Source: an uncultured Granulosicoccus sp.
Lineage (GTDB): Bacteria > Pseudomonadota > Gammaproteobacteria > Granulosicoccales > Granulosicoccaceae
Length of the DNA stretch: 64,000 bases
Assembly: GCA_947492525.1 (NCBI GenBank)
Contig: CANLNQ010000021.1
Coordinates: 1 to 64,000 of the forward strand
Direction of reading: 5' to 3'
Below the pieces are notes generated by a model. That model was not told where the DNA came from, searched no databases, and worked only from the letters and a program-made list of their open reading frames with translations. Made by a program: the position numbers and the translations under genes. This document shows, in pieces, positions 30,995-39,110 of this stretch (its first letter is position 1; the number at the start of each line of letters is the position of its first letter).

Positions 30995-32107
30995 GTGTCC
31001 CCGATAATGGTACGACTCTCACGCGCACTCAACCCGCATCAGGACAGCACTGCAGTCGGCGAATGCACCTTCGTGAGCGATCGCTCGTGGTTCCCAGCTC
31101 TGGCAGCTACACCGTTATCAGCCACGCCTTCTTGCGTCAGGTACCTGTCGTTGTTGCTCTGCATCTATTTGTGCTTGATGCTGCCGACAGATGCAAACGC
31201 GCAGCCTCTTATCGAGGAACAGCAGCGTCTGGATTTTGGCACACTGGCCATTTCGGCAAACTCCACAGTCTCTCGATTCAGCTTCTCTCGCAACGGCAGC
31301 AATGTCGATATTGAAGGTCAGTTCGTTCTGATCGCAAGAGGTACACCGGGACGCTACAGCTTCACGGGATTTCCTGCCAGTACGACGCTCACTGTCAGCA
31401 TCGATACCGCCTCTCTTTCTGCTGAAGGTATAGGTATCAGCGAAGCTCTGACAGTGGACGATTACGACTACCTCGAATTGACCACGAATGCCTCGGGTGA
31501 AGCAGAGCTCTCCCTGGGCGCCCGTCTCGGCACAAGCGGCAACGGGAATTCCTACGCGGATGCCTTCTATAGCGGCTCCGCCGTGCTGCGTGTCGATTAC
31601 TGGCAACCGGATGTCAAGGCCTATGTATTCAACACGCAGGTCATTTCGATGACTACACAACTGAGCTCGACACTGACGATCGATGAGCTACAGGCGTTAC
31701 ATTTTGGCACTCTATTTGCTCGAAGCAGTAATACAAGTCAGGCAGAGCTTGTCCTTTCACCGTCAGGTTCCTACACGATCAGCGAACCGGATGACTCACG
31801 ATTGGTTGCTCTTGCCAGACCTGAACAGGGTATTTTCCGAGTGAGTGGCGCTGCGCCGAACTACAGCCTGACGGTGGCACCGCAGGGGGGCGATATATTG
31901 CTCGAGCATGCAGACAATCCCGCGAGCGCTCCTCACTTCATCATGAGCAATCTGCTTGTGTCTACAGAGGGCACCGGCAAGACAGACGCAAATGGTGAAC
32001 TGTTGATAAGTCTTGGCGGCACATTGAAAACCGAGTTGACTGCAACGCCGGAGACCTATCCCAGTGGGCAGTATGAAGGTACCTACGAGATAACCGTCTC
32101 GTACTAG
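30995..32107 (+). CDS. Two-domain DUF4402 protein (putative fibre tip or adhesin subunit)
   Basis: Up to 370 residues. A signal peptide ends at DANA near residue 69 (YLSLLLCIYLCLMLPTDANA), so the true start may lie downstream of the ATG at 30995. Two DUF4402-like repeats follow: the first opens with QRLDFGTLAISANSTVSRFSF and ends near AVLRVDY; the second opens with LQALHFGTLFARSS and ends with YPSGQYEGTYEITVSY, matching the C-terminus of the neighbouring pilin (YQEGIYAGTFEVTASY). A subunit with two tandem domains is the usual plan for a tip or anchor component, which is my inference here. The PapD-like chaperone gene follows. Confidence 0.78.
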   Translation: MSPIMVRLSRALNPHQDSTAVGECTFVSDRSWFPALAATPLSATPSCVRYLSLLLCIYLCLMLPTDANAQPLIEEQQRLDFGTLAISANSTVSRFSFSRNGSNVDIEGQFVLIARGTPGRYSFTGFPASTTLTVSIDTASLSAEGIGISEALTVDDYDYLELTTNASGEAELSLGARLGTSGNGNSYADAFYSGSAVLRVDYWQPDVKAYVFNTQVISMTTQLSSTLTIDELQALHFGTLFARSSNTSQAELVLSPSGSYTISEPDDSRLVALARPEQGIFRVSGAAPNYSLTVAPQGGDILLEHADNPASAPHFIMSNLLVSTEGTGKTDANGELLISLGGTLKTELTATPETYPSGQYEGTYEITVSY

Positions 32108-32168
32108 ACCATCGTACGGAACCCCATCGAGATTCCACATAGTCATGACATTATTCAAGAGCAAGTTG

Positions 32169-33002
32169 ATGAAGACAGGAAAGCCACTAGCAAGATCCTT
32201 GTTTTTTTGCCTGTCAGTATGGTTTGGCTCGGCAGCCTGGGGCGATATGTTGATAAGCCCTACTCGCGTGCTGATGGATGACGCCAACACCAGTGCCACA
32301 CTGGTACTGAGAAACCCCAGTGAAGGGCCCAGAACCTACCGCTTGAGCTGGCAGGACAAACGCGCCAATGAGAACGGGGGCTACAGCATGATCGAGGAAG
32401 GAGAAGAATGGCCTTCTGCGAAAGAAATGGTTCGACTGTCGCCCCGACAGATAACCGTTGGTTCCGGTGAAAATCAGACCGTGCGGTTCAGCTGGCGACC
32501 ACCTGCCGATCTTCCTGCCGGGGAATACCGTTCGCACCTTCTGTTGCAAGTCATTCCGGACATCTCGGAACCTACGGCGACATTGGAAAGTGAGGGTCCG
32601 CAGGAAGGTGTAGGTGTACAGGTATTCATGCAGATGTCATTCTCCATTCCGGTAGTCGTCAGGCATGATACGCAAGCACCGGAGGTCACGATCGGTTCCG
32701 TCAAGGCAGTCCCGACGAACGATAAAGACCATATGGGACTGGAACTGGTACTCAATCGATCCGGCAAGGCCAGCAGCTTCGGCAAGGTTTCTGTCGAGAT
32801 GCAACGCGATGCCAATAGCCCGGTGGAGCAGATTGGTCAGTACGGAGAACTGTCCATTTTCCAGGAAGTCAGACAGCGCAAGGTAACCATTCCCCTGCGA
32901 GATGCCAGAATCCCCAGTGGCGCACTGGTGCGGGTTGCCTATGAGGGCCTGAATGAATACAAGGGTGTTCTGTGGGCCGAGAAAGTATTCCAGGCCAACT
33001 AG
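32169..33002 (+). CDS. PapD-like periplasmic pilus chaperone
   Basis: A 277-residue product from ATG 32169 (signal peptide ARSLFFCLSVWFGSAAWG; an ATG at 32145 is also possible). The mature protein has the immunoglobulin-like N-terminal chaperone domain: DMLISPTRVLMDD, TLVLRNPSEGPRTYRLSW, VRLSPRQITVGSGENQTVRF and LPAGEYRSHLLLQV, then a second domain. PapD-like chaperones complete the fold of fibre subunits in the periplasm by donor-strand complementation. Its position after the two-domain DUF4402 gene fits chaperoning of both DUF4402 proteins. It belongs to the non-classical chaperone group that lacks the long loop-bearing FGL features. Confidence 0.85.
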   Translation: MKTGKPLARSLFFCLSVWFGSAAWGDMLISPTRVLMDDANTSATLVLRNPSEGPRTYRLSWQDKRANENGGYSMIEEGEEWPSAKEMVRLSPRQITVGSGENQTVRFSWRPPADLPAGEYRSHLLLQVIPDISEPTATLESEGPQEGVGVQVFMQMSFSIPVVVRHDTQAPEVTIGSVKAVPTNDKDHMGLELVLNRSGKASSFGKVSVEMQRDANSPVEQIGQYGELSIFQEVRQRKVTIPLRDARIPSGALVRVAYEGLNEYKGVLWAEKVFQAN

Positions 33003-33039
33003 AGTATGACGTTCGGATATGCAGACACCGGGATTCATC

Positions 33040-33810
33040 ATGAAAAGAGCCAAGCCAATTCATTACAGAGGTATCTGTGTCGCCACGGTGGTCGGTGCTC
33101 TGATAATGAGCACCAATCTGCATGCAGAGGAAAATCTGTCGGCATCCGAAACCCTGTCCGAGCGGACGAAGGAATTTCTTTCTGACCCCAGCCGCACCGG
33201 CAGCCTCGTGGGAAGCATCCTAGCCGGAGCTGCAGTTGCCAATCCACTGGCGCCCTTGCTGGGTAGCGTGGCGGGATTCATGATCGGTAAGAGCTCGGCC
33301 TTCACTCAGAAGGAGGATGCCGAGGACAGACGGCTGGCACACTACAACCGCAGCCTGATGCCTGGCGACGGTACGCAGATCACCAGCCTGTCCGGACTCA
33401 GCAATGAACCTTCACAGGGTAGCGCGCCCGCTGTTATCTCAGGCATGTTCGGCGATGCCGCGGCGCAAGGCCACTCGGATCAATCAGAACCATTGGTCAT
33501 CGTCAAATTGCCCGGTGAAGATGATGCGGAAAACGCACCGGCACAGCGTGATCATGCAGCTATCCGCGCATTGACCGAGGATCGAGGGACACAAGATCTG
33601 CCGGAGCAGATTCAACAGGCCATCATCATGGGCTTGCCCAGACAAACCGGAATGGACAAGCTGCCGGTGCAGACGGATACCACAGTCACACAGGGATTGA
33701 CCGAGGACATGCAAGCGAGGATCAAGCTGCAGAAACAACTGGCATTCGCCTGCAGCAATGTCGAGATGACGCGCCCCCTCTCCTCCAATTGTTATTACTA
33801 CTCGCAGTAG
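33040..33810 (+). CDS. Exported protein of unknown function with a glycine-zipper-like segment
   Basis: A 256-residue product from ATG 33040 (an ATG at 33019 is in frame). It has a signal peptide (CVATVVGALIMSTNLHA), then a helical stretch and a Gly/Ala-spaced hydrophobic segment, GSLVGSILAGAAVANPLAPL followed by LGSVAGFMIGKSS, like a glycine zipper or a membrane-inserting hairpin. The rest is polar, with two loosely similar segments (ALTEDRGTQDL and GLTEDMQARI), and ends in CSNVEMTRPLSSNCYYYSQ with two Cys. I recognise no family. It follows the chaperone gene by 37 bp and is likely its operon partner, so it may be an accessory factor of the fibre system. Confidence 0.7.
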   Translation: MKRAKPIHYRGICVATVVGALIMSTNLHAEENLSASETLSERTKEFLSDPSRTGSLVGSILAGAAVANPLAPLLGSVAGFMIGKSSAFTQKEDAEDRRLAHYNRSLMPGDGTQITSLSGLSNEPSQGSAPAVISGMFGDAAAQGHSDQSEPLVIVKLPGEDDAENAPAQRDHAAIRALTEDRGTQDLPEQIQQAIIMGLPRQTGMDKLPVQTDTTVTQGLTEDMQARIKLQKQLAFACSNVEMTRPLSSNCYYYSQ

Positions 33811-33835
33811 GGGGTGGCTGGTTAGCTTAGATCCC

Positions 33836-34883
33836 AAACTGGCTCACTTCACTGTGTTCGGAAAAACAGGGTAAACTGTAAACGCTACTGTCAATCAATG
33901 GTTTATAAGGATATGAACCCAGAATGTCCGCGCTGCCGCGCAAACGGCAATGAGGTGGCTCGCCATGGCACCTATTATCGACGCTGTGATGCCCGAGCCA
34001 TCGACCGGTTTCGCTGCAAGGCCTGCCGCACCACCTTCTCCCGCGCCACCGACACAGCGGCCTTCAGGCAGAAAAAACGCCGCATCAATCAACCGCTGAT
34101 GGCCTTGCTCAGCGCCTGTGTGTCGATGCGCCGAGCCGCTCTGTTGCTGAATGTGTCACGCAGCACGATCAGCCGACGGCTGGTGTACCTGGGCGAACAG
34201 GCAAGGTTACAGGAAGAGCGACTGCTGGATAGAGAGGGTCCGGTCAGACAGGTACAACTGGATGATCTGATCACGCTGGAGCACACCAAATGCAAGCCCT
34301 TGAGCGTCTGCGTGGTGGTGGATAGCCAGCGCCGGCTGATCCAGGGATTCGGGGTGGCGCGTATTCCGGCCAGTGGCAATCTGGCGGCGATCTCCCGCAA
34401 GAAATACGGGAAACGCCCTGATGAGAGCCGACAGATGCGCGAGGAACTGTTTGCCGAGGTGCAGCATCGGATCCATGCAGAGGCCTGTTTCAGCACCGAT
34501 GGGCATGATCAGTACACCACATTGATCAAACGCCATTTCCCGGAAAGCTCACATACAGTACACCCGAGCAAACGCGGTTCCGTGACCGGTCAGGGGGAAC
34601 TGAAGAAGATCGGGTTCGATCCCCTGTTCTCGATCAACCACACCCTGGCCATGCTGCGCGCCAACATCAACCGCCTGGTCCGTCGCACCTGGTGCACCAC
34701 GAAGAAACCCGAGGCATTGGTGCATCATCTGTGGATCTATGTAGCCACCCATAACCGGATGATCCGGCAGAAGCTGGCCAGACAAAGTCCGGCTACAGAA
34801 TGACGGTGATGTAGCGGATCAAGCAATAATGCAACTCAGGAGATTCATCATGAGGCACTGAACACACTGATCGAGACCAGTTT
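33836..34883 (+). mobile_element. IS1-like insertion sequence with imperfect terminal inverted repeats
   Basis: The transposase gene at 33898-34803 is flanked by a 26-bp imperfect inverted repeat: AAACTGG...TCA.TGTGTTC at 33836-33861 and its reverse complement at 34858-34883, about 18 of 26 positions matching without gaps. The exact ends may lie a few bases further out, because CCC/GGG next to both repeats also correspond. I see no obvious target-site duplication. The right end lies next to the stop codon of the FlgT-like gene at 34889. Confidence 0.7.
33898..34803 (+). CDS. IS1-like transposase
   Basis: A 301-residue product in a single frame. A zinc-ribbon-like N-terminus (CPRCRANG and CKACRTTF) and a helix-turn-helix (SMRRAALLLNVSRSTISRRLVYL) precede a DDE-type catalytic region: QLDDLITLEH supplies the first Asp and FSTDGHDQYTTLIKRHFP the second; the segment NHTLAMLRANINRLVRRTWCTTKK corresponds to the IS1 block that carries the third acidic residue, where Asn appears in place of the IS1 Glu. 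I do not know whether this variant is active. The start may be ATG 33913 (MNPECPRC). Confidence 0.78.
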   Translation: MVYKDMNPECPRCRANGNEVARHGTYYRRCDARAIDRFRCKACRTTFSRATDTAAFRQKKRRINQPLMALLSACVSMRRAALLLNVSRSTISRRLVYLGEQARLQEERLLDREGPVRQVQLDDLITLEHTKCKPLSVCVVVDSQRRLIQGFGVARIPASGNLAAISRKKYGKRPDESRQMREELFAEVQHRIHAEACFSTDGHDQYTTLIKRHFPESSHTVHPSKRGSVTGQGELKKIGFDPLFSINHTLAMLRANINRLVRRTWCTTKKPEALVHHLWIYVATHNRMIRQKLARQSPATE

Positions 34884-34888
34884 TAGGG

Positions 34889-35890
34889 TTACCAGGCCCG
34901 TACCACATCCCCCGTCTCCACACGATACCCCCCCAGACCATTATCCTGGGCAGTACTGGCAATGCTGTGGTTCGGGAAAACGGTGTGCAACTGGATCCAC
35001 CCATCATTCTCTCCCTGCATCTGTCTCTCTTCAGGTGCGAGAACGTCGGTGCGTCGATAGACGCGCAGGGTATCCCCTGTCCGGAAACCATGCAGAAAGC
35101 CTGCATTGATGTGGATATCGTTCCCCCGGATCGTGGTTATCTCTGCAGAAAAAGGTATGCAGGCAAGCTTCTCGTTGACGCGCATGCTCATCGCACTCAG
35201 CATCTCGTCTATCTGCTTGCCCAGGTCCGTGCTGAGCCAGGGAATACCGACGGTTCTGCCATTGCCTGAATAACCGATGACATCACCGGTAACGAGGCGC
35301 TGATATTGCTGCGAATGAAACAGCGCGCCGTACTCCACATCGTAGATATACAGGCTCATCTGCACATTGCGCTCATCAGCAACCCCCAGCAGCTTGTCGA
35401 ACCAGCCCGCGGTGGATTGCACGCTCAGATCTTCCAGTTCCAGCTTGACCACGAACTGCGCGGCGTGCTCTCGGCCCAGTTGCCTGACGCGTCCTGCCGT
35501 GCTTGTCCCCATGCTCTCGAAACTCGAATCATGCGTTGCATGGACATTGAATCGCTCCAGTGCGCCCAGATGTGTCTGCAGGCGCTGTGAGCTCAGCAAG
35601 GACAGACCCGGCAGGTCCTTCGCCAGTCCCGGAGCACTGATGGTACCGGCCACCAGGATGGCCTTTCGGTAGGAGAATGGCGTACCCGGATCAGGGGCGC
35701 AGGCCTCCAGGGCAGCGGAACCTTCTAGGTTCGAGAAATCCTCGGGTATCGCCGCTTCCTGAGCTGGCGGGGCCACCCACTGCCCGATGAACGGCAGCTC
35801 GCTCATGACTGCACAACCGCCAAGCAGAAGTGATACGACTGCAACGATCGCAAGCTTGTAAACGGTTACAGTCATAAAGTCTCTAGTCAA
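34889..35890 (-). CDS. FlgT-like lipoprotein
   Basis: A 333-residue protein with a lipoprotein signal ending in LLLGGC (start 35890 or ATG 35875). The middle region RKAILVAGTISAPGLAKDLPG with AQFVVKLELEDLSV resembles the FlgT/TolB-N-like middle domain, and the end ITTIRGNDIHINAGFLHGFRTGDTLRVYRR resembles the FlgT C-terminal domain. In Vibrio, FlgT builds the H-ring around the flagellar basal body. No flagellar gene lies near, so this may be an orphan flagellar factor or an outer-membrane-associated protein of another machine such as the neighbouring fibre locus. Its stop lies 6 bp from the right end of the insertion sequence. Confidence 0.68.
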   Translation of the reverse strand: MTRDFMTVTVYKLAIVAVVSLLLGGCAVMSELPFIGQWVAPPAQEAAIPEDFSNLEGSAALEACAPDPGTPFSYRKAILVAGTISAPGLAKDLPGLSLLSSQRLQTHLGALERFNVHATHDSSFESMGTSTAGRVRQLGREHAAQFVVKLELEDLSVQSTAGWFDKLLGVADERNVQMSLYIYDVEYGALFHSQQYQRLVTGDVIGYSGNGRTVGIPWLSTDLGKQIDEMLSAMSMRVNEKLACIPFSAEITTIRGNDIHINAGFLHGFRTGDTLRVYRRTDVLAPEERQMQGENDGWIQLHTVFPNHSIASTAQDNGLGGYRVETGDVVRAW

Positions 35891-36107
35891 TCTTCCATCA
35901 GGCCCGGCCGCACGAAACCTCTCGCTCTGATGTCGTCCTCGGGGGTATCAGGAAGATTAATGGCTACATTGGTGCGTGGCAACACCGTTTCATGACACAC
36001 GGTTCGTGCCAGTCTGCCCCCGTCCGCCCATACACAACACCAATGTCCTTGCAAATCATGGGTTTGGTGGCGCCTGAACGGTACAGGAACAGGGGTGTGC
36101 TACGGCC

Positions 36108-37787
36108 TCAGGCGCTCACCTGGCCCAGCTTCACGAAGGCTGCACTGTATGGCGGAATCTCCAGTGCACCATCCTTCAGCACCGGTTCGAAACCGTGGCC
36201 TTCCATCAAGGTCAACTGCCTGTCCGTATCGATTTCACAGCGCACGCGCTCACTGCCCATGTTGAACCCACAGTAGACAGTCTCCTCCGCATCGACTCTG
36301 AGGAAGCTCAGTACATTGCCAATGACGCTGATACCCTCAAGCGAACCCTTGATCAACGGATTGCACTGACGACGGAACTTCAGGAAACGGCGATACTGCT
36401 CCAGCAGGCTGGCTTCATCGCCACTTTGCTGCGACACCGCCAGCCGCCGGTGGGGTTCCGTGACCGGCAGCCAGGGTTCGGCGGTGGAGAAGCCGGCATT
36501 GTCGCTCTCGGCATCCCAGACCATGGGGGTACGACAACCATCCCGCCCCTTGAACTTCGGCCAGAAGGTAATGCCGTAGGGATCCTGCAATCGCTCGAAA
36601 GGAATATCCGCTTCCGGCAGGCCCAGCTCCTCGCCCTGATACAGGCACACCGAGCCACGCATCGACATCAGCAAGGCTGCCAGCATTTTCAGATGCTGCA
36701 GATAGTGCTTCTTCGGCAAGCGCCACCGTGTGGCATGGCGAACCACATCGTGATTGGAGAATGCCCAGCACACCCAGCTGTCCTCGGCTTCGGACTCGAA
36801 CTTCTGCAGGACTTCGGCCACGCGCTGAGCCGTGGGCAGCTCCGGCGACAGAAAGTCGAAGGTGTAACACATGTGAATCCGGTCGTCATGACTGGTGTAG
36901 TCCTGCAGGATCTGCATGCCCTGCTGCGCATCGCCGACTTCTCCCACCGCCGTGGCCGCCGGATATTCATCCAGAACCGCACGAAAACGCTTCAGAAACT
37001 CGATGTTTTCGGGCCGGTTCTTGTCGTAGAGGTGTTCCTGATAGTTGTAGGGATTCACATCAGGCGCGATATCCGCATTGCGCAGCTCGGGCGGCAGCGC
37101 CGGATTGTCGCGCAACTGCTCGTCGCAGAAGTAGAAGTTGATGGTATCGAGTCGAAAACCGTCGACGCCCCGATCCAGCCAGAAGCGCACGACATCCAGC
37201 AGTGCATCCTGCACATCAGGGTTGTGGAAATTCAGGTCGGGCTGCGAGCTGAGAAAATTGTGCTGATAGTACTGGCAGCGTGTGGAATGCCAGCTCCAAC
37301 CCGGCCCGCCGAAGATCGACAGCCAGTTGTTGGGCGGACTGCCATCGGGTTTGCCGTCGGACCAGACATACCAGTCGTGCCTTTCGTTATCGCGGCTGGA
37401 ACAGGACTGCGCAAACCAGCTGTGCTGATCGGAGGTGTGTGACAGCACCAGATCGATCATGACCTTGAGATCCAGCGCATGGGCGTGTTCGATCAGTTCA
37501 TCGAAGGTGTGCAGGTCGCCGAACATCGGATCGATGTCCTTGTAGTTGGACACGTCATAGCCGAAGTCCTTCATGGGTGACTTGAAGAACGGGGAAATCC
37601 AGACAGCATCGGCACCCAGCTCGGCAATGTAGTCCAGCCGGTCCTTGATACCGCTCAGATCACCAATGCCATCGCCATTGGAATCCTGATAGGAACGTGG
37701 GTAGATCTGATAGATGACGGCACCGCGCCACCAGTCCTTGTCGACGATGATTTCCGGTTCGACGATACTGATTGAAGAAACAATCAT
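36108..37787 (-). CDS. aglA: Alpha-glucosidase, glycoside hydrolase family 13
   Basis: Hydrolyses alpha-glucosides such as maltose, sucrose, trehalulose or isomaltose in the cytoplasm. The 559-residue product has the GH13 features: WWRGAVIYQIYPRSYQDSNGDGIGDLSGI, the region MIDLVLSHTSDQHSWF, nucleophile Asp in GFRLDTINFY, acid/base Glu in AVGEVGD and the third acid in SNHDVVRHATRW. It lies at the end of the aglEFGK transport genes, same strand, and probably acts on what they import. The exact substrate cannot be read from sequence. The gene name follows the Sinorhizobium agl operon. Confidence 0.9.
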   Translation of the reverse strand: MIVSSISIVEPEIIVDKDWWRGAVIYQIYPRSYQDSNGDGIGDLSGIKDRLDYIAELGADAVWISPFFKSPMKDFGYDVSNYKDIDPMFGDLHTFDELIEHAHALDLKVMIDLVLSHTSDQHSWFAQSCSSRDNERHDWYVWSDGKPDGSPPNNWLSIFGGPGWSWHSTRCQYYQHNFLSSQPDLNFHNPDVQDALLDVVRFWLDRGVDGFRLDTINFYFCDEQLRDNPALPPELRNADIAPDVNPYNYQEHLYDKNRPENIEFLKRFRAVLDEYPAATAVGEVGDAQQGMQILQDYTSHDDRIHMCYTFDFLSPELPTAQRVAEVLQKFESEAEDSWVCWAFSNHDVVRHATRWRLPKKHYLQHLKMLAALLMSMRGSVCLYQGEELGLPEADIPFERLQDPYGITFWPKFKGRDGCRTPMVWDAESDNAGFSTAEPWLPVTEPHRRLAVSQQSGDEASLLEQYRRFLKFRRQCNPLIKGSLEGISVIGNVLSFLRVDAEETVYCGFNMGSERVRCEIDTDRQLTLMEGHGFEPVLKDGALEIPPYSAAFVKLGQVSA

Positions 37788-38000
37788 GGATAGCTCTGCA
37801 TTACGATGGAAAGGACAGACGAGGCGATTAAATCATAATTTGCGCCACAAGCAAGCTGCGGCCCTGCCCCCCCCCCCCTGTGGGAGGGCAACACCTGTGT
37901 CTTTCAGGACAGGATGCCCATGCCTCAAAAGAGTGCTCGCCACCTGTGGCGAACCCTCTCTGGCGGGCGATGATCCGGAAGGAAGGCCGGGAAACGCGGC
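37788..38000. other. Gap with a C12 homopolymer between aglK and the alpha-glucosidase gene
   Basis: A 213-bp gap interrupts the otherwise tight agl gene series. It contains twelve consecutive C residues at 37867-37878. I see no clear terminator; a promoter for the alpha-glucosidase gene may lie here. Confidence 0.55.
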
Positions 38001-39098
38001 TCAGCGATACAGCAGCGATTGCCCGTCGGCAAACAGATGCACCTTGCCAGGCTCGGCCGTCATGCGCATGGTCTGGCCTCGCACCTCCCGATGAATCCCC
38101 TGCAGCTTGGCGATGACCGGATTGGCATTGGCTGTCTGCCGTTTGAAATACACCTGTGTAACCTCGCCCAGCGCCTCGGCGATCTCCACGACATTCTCGA
38201 AGGCGTAGTTGTCGCTGGTGGTCGGCTCCATGTCCTCGGGGCGAATACCGATATTGACGCTCATGCCCTGCATGTCGGCCCGGGTCGGAATGTTCGCACT
38301 GATGCTGCCGCCACCATGGTCCACCCGTACCTGCGTCACCTCGCCGGTTTGCTCGACGGTACCACTCAACAGATTCATGGCCGGTGAGCCGATGAACTGC
38401 GCCACGAACTCGTTTTCGGGCCGCTCATACAGATCCAGTGGCGTGCCCACCTGCGCAATTCCCTTGTTGGCCAGAACCACGATGCGCGAGGCCAGCGTCA
38501 TGGCCTCCACCTGATCGTGCGTGACATACACCATCGTTGAATCCGGCATGCTCTCCTTCAACTGTGCAATCTCGATACGGGTGGCAACACGCAAGGCCGC
38601 ATCCAGATTCGACAAGGGTTCATCGAAGAGATAGACCTTCGGATCGCGCACGATCGAACGCCCGATGGCCACCCGCTGACGCTGACCACCCGACAGCGCC
38701 TTGGGCAGGCGGTCCAGGTAATCGGTGAGCTGCAAGGTGGCCGCCACCCGGTCGATGGCGGCATCGATTTCGGCCTGAGGCTTTTTCGCAAGCTTCAGGG
38801 CAAACGACATATTGTCTCGCACGGTCATGTGCGGATACAGCGCATAGGACTGAAACACCATGGCGATCCCGCGCTGCGCCGGTGGCATGTCGTTCATGCG
38901 CACCCCGTCTATCGTGAAGTCCCCCGAGGTGATGGTTTCCAGACCGGCAATCATGCGCAGCAAGGTCGATTTGCCACAGCCCGAAGGTCCGACGAATACG
39001 ATCAGTTCGCCGGTCTTGATATCCAGGTTGATGTCGTTGAGCACATTGATATTGCCCGCGTAGGTCTTCTCGACATTGGTCAGCTTGAGGTTGGTCAT
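38001..39098 (-). CDS. aglK: Alpha-glucoside ABC transporter ATP-binding protein
   Basis: Energises the sugar importer. The 365-residue product has Walker A GPSGCGKSTLL, signature LSGGQRQRVAIGRS, Walker B VYLFDEPLSNLDA, the switch His in VYVTHDQVEAMTLA, and a C-terminal TOBE/OB domain of the MalK/UgpC type (GIRPEDMEP). Family length is 350-370. It starts 12 bp after the aglG stop. Confidence 0.94.
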   Translation of the reverse strand: MTNLKLTNVEKTYAGNINVLNDINLDIKTGELIVFVGPSGCGKSTLLRMIAGLETITSGDFTIDGVRMNDMPPAQRGIAMVFQSYALYPHMTVRDNMSFALKLAKKPQAEIDAAIDRVAATLQLTDYLDRLPKALSGGQRQRVAIGRSIVRDPKVYLFDEPLSNLDAALRVATRIEIAQLKESMPDSTMVYVTHDQVEAMTLASRIVVLANKGIAQVGTPLDLYERPENEFVAQFIGSPAMNLLSGTVEQTGEVTQVRVDHGGGSISANIPTRADMQGMSVNIGIRPEDMEPTTSDNYAFENVVEIAEALGEVTQVYFKRQTANANPVIAKLQGIHREVRGQTMRMTAEPGKVHLFADGQSLLYR

Positions 39099-39110
39099 TG
39101 ATTGTTCTCC

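Noticed and set aside
30799..31032. 77-residue minus-strand ORF upstream of the two-domain DUF4402 gene
   Set aside because: No family match or clear ribosome site, and it overlaps the likely leader of a better supported gene.
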